A stretch of 9,715 nt of DNA from Mediterranea massiliensis (GTDB taxonomy: Bacteria; Bacteroidota; Bacteroidia; Bacteroidales; Bacteroidaceae), in NCBI GenBank assembly GCA_958402075.1, contig CATXSD010000097.1, positions 1-9,715 of the forward strand, written 5' to 3'. The position numbers were made by a program, and so were the translations under genes. Positions 5,575 to 9,715 of this stretch are shown piece by piece; positions within the stretch are counted from its first letter, which is position 1, and each line of letters starts with the position of its first letter. Below the pieces are notes generated by a model. It made no database searches. It was not told the DNA's origin and saw only the letters and a list, made by a program, of their open reading frames with translations.

Positions 5575-7914
5575 ATGAAGAAGAATTGGATGTTGTCGCT
5601 GGTATTGGCGGCAAATGTATGGAGCGCAGGGGCCCAGCAAGTGGCTCCTGCCATTCCCCGAGACGAAAAGATAGAGCAGCAGGTGGAAAACCTGTTGCAG
5701 AAGATGACGCTCGACGAAAAGATCGGGCAGATGTGTGAACTCACCATCGATGTCCTGCAGGACCGTAGCGGCGGGCAGGAAGCGAAGGACTTCCACCTGA
5801 GCGAGGCCATGCTCGACTCGGTCTTCGGCAAGTACAAGGTGGGGTCCATCCTGAACGTACCCCAGGGTAAGGCACAACCTGTAGAGAAGTGGCAGAAAAT
5901 CATCCGTCGTATTCAGGAGAAATCGATGGAGGAGATCGGCATCCCCTGCATCTATGGCGTCGACCAGATACACGGCACCACCTATACGAGGGGCGGTACC
6001 CTCTTTCCGCAAGGCATCAACATGGGTGCGGCCTTCAATCGCGAACTGACCCGTCGCGAGGCCGAAATCTCTGCCTACGAAACCAAGGCCGGCAGCATTC
6101 CCTGGACTTATGCGCCTGTCACCGACCTGGGCCGCGACCCGCGCTGGCCGCGCATGTGGGAGAACTATGGTGAAGACTGTTATGTAAATGCTGAGATGGG
6201 ACGCGAAGCCGTCCTGGGTTTTCAAGGTAACGATCCCAATCACATCGGCCCCAACCACATTGCCGCCTGCATGAAGCACTACATGGGCTATGGCGTGCCT
6301 GTGTCGGGCAAGGACCGCACGCCCTCGTCCATTACCGAGCAGGACATGCGCGAGAAGCATTTCGCCCCCTATCTGGAAATGATAAGGAACGGTGCCCTCT
6401 CCATTATGGTCAACTCGGCCATGAACAACGGTTTGCCCTTCCATGCCAACTACGAACTACTGACCAAGTGGCTGAAGGAAGACCTCAACTGGGACGGCAT
6501 GATTGTGACCGACTGGGCCGATATCAACAACCTCTATGCCCGCGACCACATTGCCAAAGACAAGAAAGAGGCCATCAAGCTGGCTATCAATGCTGGTATT
6601 GACATGTCAATGGACCCCTACAGCTGGGACTTCTGCATCCTGCTGAAGCAGCTGGTGCAGGAGGGTGAGGTGCCGATGAGCCGCATTGACGATGCCGTGC
6701 GCCGTGTACTCCGTCTGAAGTACCGCCTTAACCTGTTCGAGAAGCCCTATTATGACCTCAAGGACTATCCGCTCTTCGGCAGTGACGAACATGCCGCCGT
6801 GGCCCTGCAGGCCGCCGAAGAGTCGCTGGTGTTGCTCAAGAATACGGACAACCTTCTGCCGTTGGCCAAGGGAAAGAAAATCCTGCTGACCGGTCCGAAC
6901 GCCAACTCCATGCGCTGCCTCAACGGCGGGTGGTCGTACACTTGGCAGGGAAGCCATGCCGAGGACTGCTCTGAACCCTATCATACCATTCTCGAAGCTT
7001 TCATCAACAAGTTCGGTGCGGCGAACGTCATTTACGAAGCTGGTGTGACCTACAATGAGAAGGGCAACTGGTGGGAAGAGAATACGCCCGAAATCGAAAA
7101 GGCCGTGGCTGCCGCCGCACAGGCCGACTACATCGTGGCCTGCATCGGCGAGAACTCTTATTGTGAAACTCCAGGTAATTTGAACGACCTCACCCTGTCT
7201 GCCAACCAGCGTCATCTGGTGCAGGCACTGGCCAAGACAGGCAAGCCCATCATCTTGATATTGAACGAAGGCCGTCCGCGCATCATCGCCGACATCGAGC
7301 CGCTGGCCCGTTCGGTTGTCAACATCATGCTGCCGGGCAACTATGGCGGCGACGCGTTGGCCAACCTGTTGGCAGGCGATGCCAACTTCAGCGGCAAGAT
7401 GCCTTATACCTATCCCAAGTATCCCCATTCGCTGGTGACCTACGACTACAAGCCGTGCGAACACATCGGCAAGCCGATGGAGGGCGCTTACAATTACGAT
7501 GCGGCGGTCAACGTGCAATGGGCCTTTGGCTACGGACTCAGCTATACCACTTTTGCCTATAGCAATCTGCGGGTGGACAAGACCCATTTCACTGCCGACG
7601 ACGTGTTGACCTTCACCGTTGATGTGAAGAACACGGGTAATCGTGTAGGTAAGGAGAGTGTCCTGCTTTTCAGCAGCGATCTGGTGGCTTCGCTGACACC
7701 CGACAACCGCCGTCTCCGCGCCTTTGAGAAAGTCGAACTCCAGCCTGGTGAAACCAAAACCGTTACCCTAAAGCTGAAGGCTTCCGACCTGGCTTTTGTA
7801 GGTTATGATGGTCATTGGATACTCGAAGCGGGCGACTTCCGCATGCAGGCGGGCAATCAGGTGTTGGACGTCACTTGTATGAAGACAAAGAAATGGGAGA
7901 TGCCTAACAAATAA
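5575..7914 (+). CDS. Secreted glycoside hydrolase family 3 beta-glycosidase (BglX-like)
   Basis: A 779-residue exported enzyme that would release terminal beta-linked sugars, most likely glucose or xylose, in the periplasm. A signal peptide spans 1-20 (cleavage after SAGA). The GH3 N-terminal barrel (about 35-385) shows GVDQIHG (128-134), RDPRWPRMWENYGED (187-201), KHYMGYG (234-240) and VTDWADI (311-317), in which Asp313 is the expected nucleophile. The GH3 C-terminal domain (about 415-655) holds GENSYCETPGN (525-535), with Glu531 as probable acid/base. A fibronectin-III-like domain closes the protein (about 665-765, VDVKNTGNRVGKESVLLF). Length and order match BglX-type beta-glucosidases, with no PA14 insert. 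ATG 5575 is chosen because it starts the signal peptide; the frame is open further upstream, into the inverted-repeat spacer and the end of the esterase gene. The spacing suggests co-transcription with the esterase. Substrate cannot be fixed from sequence. Confidence 0.93.
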   Translation: MKKNWMLSLVLAANVWSAGAQQVAPAIPRDEKIEQQVENLLQKMTLDEKIGQMCELTIDVLQDRSGGQEAKDFHLSEAMLDSVFGKYKVGSILNVPQGKAQPVEKWQKIIRRIQEKSMEEIGIPCIYGVDQIHGTTYTRGGTLFPQGINMGAAFNRELTRREAEISAYETKAGSIPWTYAPVTDLGRDPRWPRMWENYGEDCYVNAEMGREAVLGFQGNDPNHIGPNHIAACMKHYMGYGVPVSGKDRTPSSITEQDMREKHFAPYLEMIRNGALSIMVNSAMNNGLPFHANYELLTKWLKEDLNWDGMIVTDWADINNLYARDHIAKDKKEAIKLAINAGIDMSMDPYSWDFCILLKQLVQEGEVPMSRIDDAVRRVLRLKYRLNLFEKPYYDLKDYPLFGSDEHAAVALQAAEESLVLLKNTDNLLPLAKGKKILLTGPNANSMRCLNGGWSYTWQGSHAEDCSEPYHTILEAFINKFGAANVIYEAGVTYNEKGNWWEENTPEIEKAVAAAAQADYIVACIGENSYCETPGNLNDLTLSANQRHLVQALAKTGKPIILILNEGRPRIIADIEPLARSVVNIMLPGNYGGDALANLLAGDANFSGKMPYTYPKYPHSLVTYDYKPCEHIGKPMEGAYNYDAAVNVQWAFGYGLSYTTFAYSNLRVDKTHFTADDVLTFTVDVKNTGNRVGKESVLLFSSDLVASLTPDNRRLRAFEKVELQPGETKTVTLKLKASDLAFVGYDGHWILEAGDFRMQAGNQVLDVTCMKTKKWEMPNK

Positions 7915-8013
7915 GAACCTTCTTCTTTTTGCGGAAATAATCACTGAAAAGGAGATGTGTTTTTACTAAAAAATCTATTTTTGCCCGTTGTATATGCAGA
8001 TTTTAAGTTTTGA

Positions 8014-8021
8014 TACCTTTG
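8014..8021 (+). promoter_or_regulatory. Housekeeping-type -7 element before the FecI-like sigma gene
   Basis: TACCTTTG is a perfect match to TAnnTTTG. No good TTTG lies 19-21 bases upstream; GTTG at 7987-7990 would need a 23-base spacer. The element ends only 7 bases before ATG 8029, so transcription would start at or next to that ATG. The 114-base spacer after the GH3 stop shows no convincing terminator. Confidence 0.5.
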
Positions 8022-8028
8022 ATATGAA

Positions 8029-8622
8029 ATGACATTGCAAGGAGAACATATCTTGATTGCGGAATTGAAGCGTGGCTCCAAGAAAGCTTTCGACCGGATA
8101 TATAAGCTTTATGCCGGTCGGTTGCTGGCTTATTGTGTGCAATACACCAAGTGCCGCGAGGATGCAGAGGAAATAGTGCAGGATGTGTTTGTCGCTTTGT
8201 GGAACAGTCGTGAAAACATTCGTCAGGAAGAGACCTTGCATTCTTTGTTGTTCACCATTTCTAAGCATCGCGTTATCAATGCTTATCGCTCCACCCTTAA
8301 TTCTCCTGTTTACGAAGATTATGTGGATTACCAGAATGAGTTGTCTGCAGGCGAGAATTGTGATCGGGTAGAATACGAACAATATGTAAAGATTGTCAAG
8401 AAGGCTATTCAACGATTGTCTTCTACCCAACAACGTGTCATTACTCTTTCGCGTTTTTCTCAATTATCCAATAAGGAGATTGCCGAACGTCTTTCATTGA
8501 GTGAGCAGACAGTCAAAAACCAGTTGTCAATAGGTTTGAAAACTCTTCGTGAACTGCTTGTGAAAGCTTTGGTGCTTTTCGTGGCAGGTTTGATATTAAA
8601 TATTGTGAATAGATTTCTCTGA
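8029..8622 (+). CDS. FecI-like ECF sigma factor, Bacteroides expansion family
   Basis: A sigma-70 factor of 197 residues from ATG 8029, or 189 from TTG 8053. Region sigma-2 spans about 18-90, with CREDAEEIVQDVFVALWNSR (42-61) and HSLLFTISKHRVINAYR (71-87). Region sigma-4 spans about 120-178, with NKEIAERLSLSEQTVKNQLS (148-167) as helix-turn-helix. In this family such factors are released by a FecR protein when a TonB-dependent SusC-like transporter binds its glycan, and they switch on the glycan-uptake locus. The FecR gene follows after 51 bases, consistent with this. The last 18 residues (ALVLFVAGLILNIVNRFL) form a strongly hydrophobic helix unlike the soluble end of ordinary ECF factors, which might contact the membrane. 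The start is uncertain: a -7 element ends at 8021, and AAGGAG (8039-8044) sits 8 bases before the in-frame TTG. Codon use is more AT-rich than in the GH3 gene. Confidence 0.92.
   Translation: MTLQGEHILIAELKRGSKKAFDRIYKLYAGRLLAYCVQYTKCREDAEEIVQDVFVALWNSRENIRQEETLHSLLFTISKHRVINAYRSTLNSPVYEDYVDYQNELSAGENCDRVEYEQYVKIVKKAIQRLSSTQQRVITLSRFSQLSNKEIAERLSLSEQTVKNQLSIGLKTLRELLVKALVLFVAGLILNIVNRFL
8039..8044 (+). promoter_or_regulatory. Shine-Dalgarno-like AAGGAG favouring a TTG start at 8053
   Basis: AAGGAG lies 8 bases before an in-frame TTG (8053-8055) and inside the coding sequence if ATG 8029 is used. Together with the -7 element ending at 8021, it suggests a leader of about 25 bases and a protein beginning (M)IAELKRGSKKAF. 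Strong ribosome-binding sites are unusual in Bacteroides, so this may be chance. Confidence 0.35.
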
Positions 8623-8673
8623 AATGGTACATTGAAGCAAAATGATTGTCTTTACTAATGGATTGTGAACGAA

Positions 8674-9651
8674 ATGGATAATTTGGAACAGAAATATAGG
8701 AACGACAGCCTGACTCCTGATGAGCTGAAATGTTTGCGGGAGGAGGTCAATTCGGCTAGTGACGACCGCCTAGAAGACTCTTTGAATGAAACATGGGAGG
8801 TCGCTGAAGCTTCTCCGGCAGATGTACGCCGTCTGGATGAACTGAAAGTGCGGATCGATCAACAGCTTTTCCCTTCCCATCGAGTTGTACCTCTCTATTG
8901 GAAGGTGCTTCGGATTGCGGCAGCTGTTCTTCTTCCTCTTTTTATGATCGCTACCGTTTACTTGTATCAGGAGAATACCGTTCTTTCTCAGAAAGATTTT
9001 GTAGCTACTACAGGCAAAGGGGAACAGGTGACTATTTCTCTGCCAGACGGTACACAAGTAACGTTGAATGCCGAGTCACGTCTTTCTTATAATTTGTCCA
9101 ATTTTAATTCTGACGAACGTCGGGTGGTATTCGATGGTGAAGGCTATTTTCGTGTGGCTAAGAATCCTTCCAGTCCTTTCTCCATTAGCGCAAAAGGGTT
9201 GAAAGTATCTGTGTTGGGTACCACTTTTAATCTTCGTGCCCGCTCGGTCGACGCTACAGCAGAACTTTCGTTGGAGGAAGGCAGTGTACGTTTTCAGGCA
9301 TTAAAGACGGGACAGGGTGTCATCTTGTCGCCTAATCAGAAAGCTATTCTTGATCAAATACATGGAACTGTGACTGTTGAGGAAAGTAGTTATGCTATGG
9401 ACGCTTCTGCCTGGAGACGTGGGGAATTGGTATTCCGTAATGTGCCTTTTGCGGAAGTATTGAAAGAAATAGAGGAGGTCTATCATGTGTCTATTGCTAT
9501 AGAGACCGAAGAAATAGACTATCAGGACGATTTGTTTACAGGCGTTCTGAGTCGTACGAATATCAATGAAGCATTGGAAGTGATCGAACATTCGTATCAT
9601 TTGAAAGCAATGCTGAAGGATGGAAAAATAACGCTGGTGGATTTACGTTAG
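8674..9651 (+). CDS. FecR-family anti-sigma factor
   Basis: A 325-residue inner-membrane regulator that would bind the FecI-like sigma factor encoded just upstream and receive a signal from an outer-membrane TonB-dependent transporter. The N-terminal cytoplasmic part (1-77) is helical and acidic. One membrane segment lies at about 78-98 (VLRIAAAVLLPLFMIATVYLY). The periplasmic FecR domain follows (about 108-210): GKGEQVTISLPDGTQVTLNAES, RRVVFDGEGYFRVAK, and SVLGTTFNLRA. A C-terminal STN/DUF4974-like region spans about 250-323 (FRNVPFAEVLKEIEEVYHVSI, then FTGVLSRTNINEALEVIEHSY). All parts are present and the length is normal for Bacteroides members. ATG 8674 is preferred over GTG 8665, which is in frame but unsupported. 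Little lies in the last 64 bases of the window; a SusC-like gene is expected next but cannot be seen. Confidence 0.93.
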   Translation: MDNLEQKYRNDSLTPDELKCLREEVNSASDDRLEDSLNETWEVAEASPADVRRLDELKVRIDQQLFPSHRVVPLYWKVLRIAAAVLLPLFMIATVYLYQENTVLSQKDFVATTGKGEQVTISLPDGTQVTLNAESRLSYNLSNFNSDERRVVFDGEGYFRVAKNPSSPFSISAKGLKVSVLGTTFNLRARSVDATAELSLEEGSVRFQALKTGQGVILSPNQKAILDQIHGTVTVEESSYAMDASAWRRGELVFRNVPFAEVLKEIEEVYHVSIAIETEEIDYQDDLFTGVLSRTNINEALEVIEHSYHLKAMLKDGKITLVDLR

Positions 9652-9715
9652 AGATTGTGTGAGGTAACATTGAGTGGAATCCTATTTCTTGGCATAGTGC
9701 TTTAAGCTTTATGTA

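Noticed and set aside
4161..5903. A 580-codon open frame on the minus strand opposite the esterase and the GH3 start
   Set aside because: It is antisense to two well-supported genes with full catalytic motifs, crosses the inverted-repeat spacer, and its translation shows no recognisable domain; it reflects the codon bias of a GC-rich gene.
5212..7587. Long minus-strand open frames (5212-6444 and 6607-7587) opposite the GH3 gene
   Set aside because: The GH3 frame carries every family motif; the antisense translations are His/Val/Gly-rich with no known fold.
7915..7940. AAGAA-CC-TTCTT followed by T-rich DNA after the GH3 stop, as a terminator
   Set aside because: A five-base A/T-rich stem with a two-base loop would not be stable.

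Overview
The window looks like a chromosomal stretch of a gut-type Bacteroidales species, most likely Bacteroides or a close relative. Reasons: Bacteroidetes-type -7 promoter elements (TAnnTTTG), few Shine-Dalgarno sites, a FecI-like sigma/FecR pair with a C-terminal STN/DUF4974-like region, a head-GIN (DUF2807) lipoprotein, and secreted carbohydrate-active enzymes. I ran no database search; identities rest on motifs and remembered families.

Layout, left to right. (1) The C-terminal part of argB (2-493) runs off the left edge. (2) An ECF sigma factor (556-1065) overlaps the gene of a single-pass membrane protein, probably its anti-sigma factor (1049-1540). Two back-to-back hairpins follow, one terminating each strand. 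(3) A minus-strand head-GIN lipoprotein (1820-2698) has eight VAGSGD-type beta-helix repeats. (4) A YgjP-like zinc metallopeptidase (2972-3694) has a striking array of TGTCC/GGACA half-sites upstream. It converges on (5) a small minus-strand membrane-anchored protein of unknown function (3708-4106). (6) A secreted CE1-like esterase (4275-5471) and a secreted GH3 beta-glycosidase (5575-7914) lie in tandem, separated by an elaborate inverted-repeat spacer. (7) A second sigma factor of the Bacteroides-expansion (FecI-like) type (about 8029-8622) is followed by a FecR-type anti-sigma factor (8674-9651). In this phylum such a pair usually precedes a SusC/SusD glycan-uptake locus, which would lie beyond the right edge.

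The most notable connection is a matching promoter pair. The first sigma gene is preceded by TGTAAC-N16-CGTC, and the divergent-side lipoprotein gene by TGCAAC-N17-CGTC; both have A-rich DNA just upstream. This has the geometry of an ECF promoter and suggests a small local regulon: the sigma factor transcribes its own sigma/anti-sigma operon and the neighbouring envelope lipoprotein. The second sigma gene instead has a housekeeping-type -7 element so close to its annotated ATG that its mRNA would be leaderless, unless translation starts at an in-frame TTG behind a good AAGGAG.

No tRNA, rRNA, CRISPR array, transposase or prophage gene is visible. No clearly unprecedented system is present; the points of interest are regulatory.
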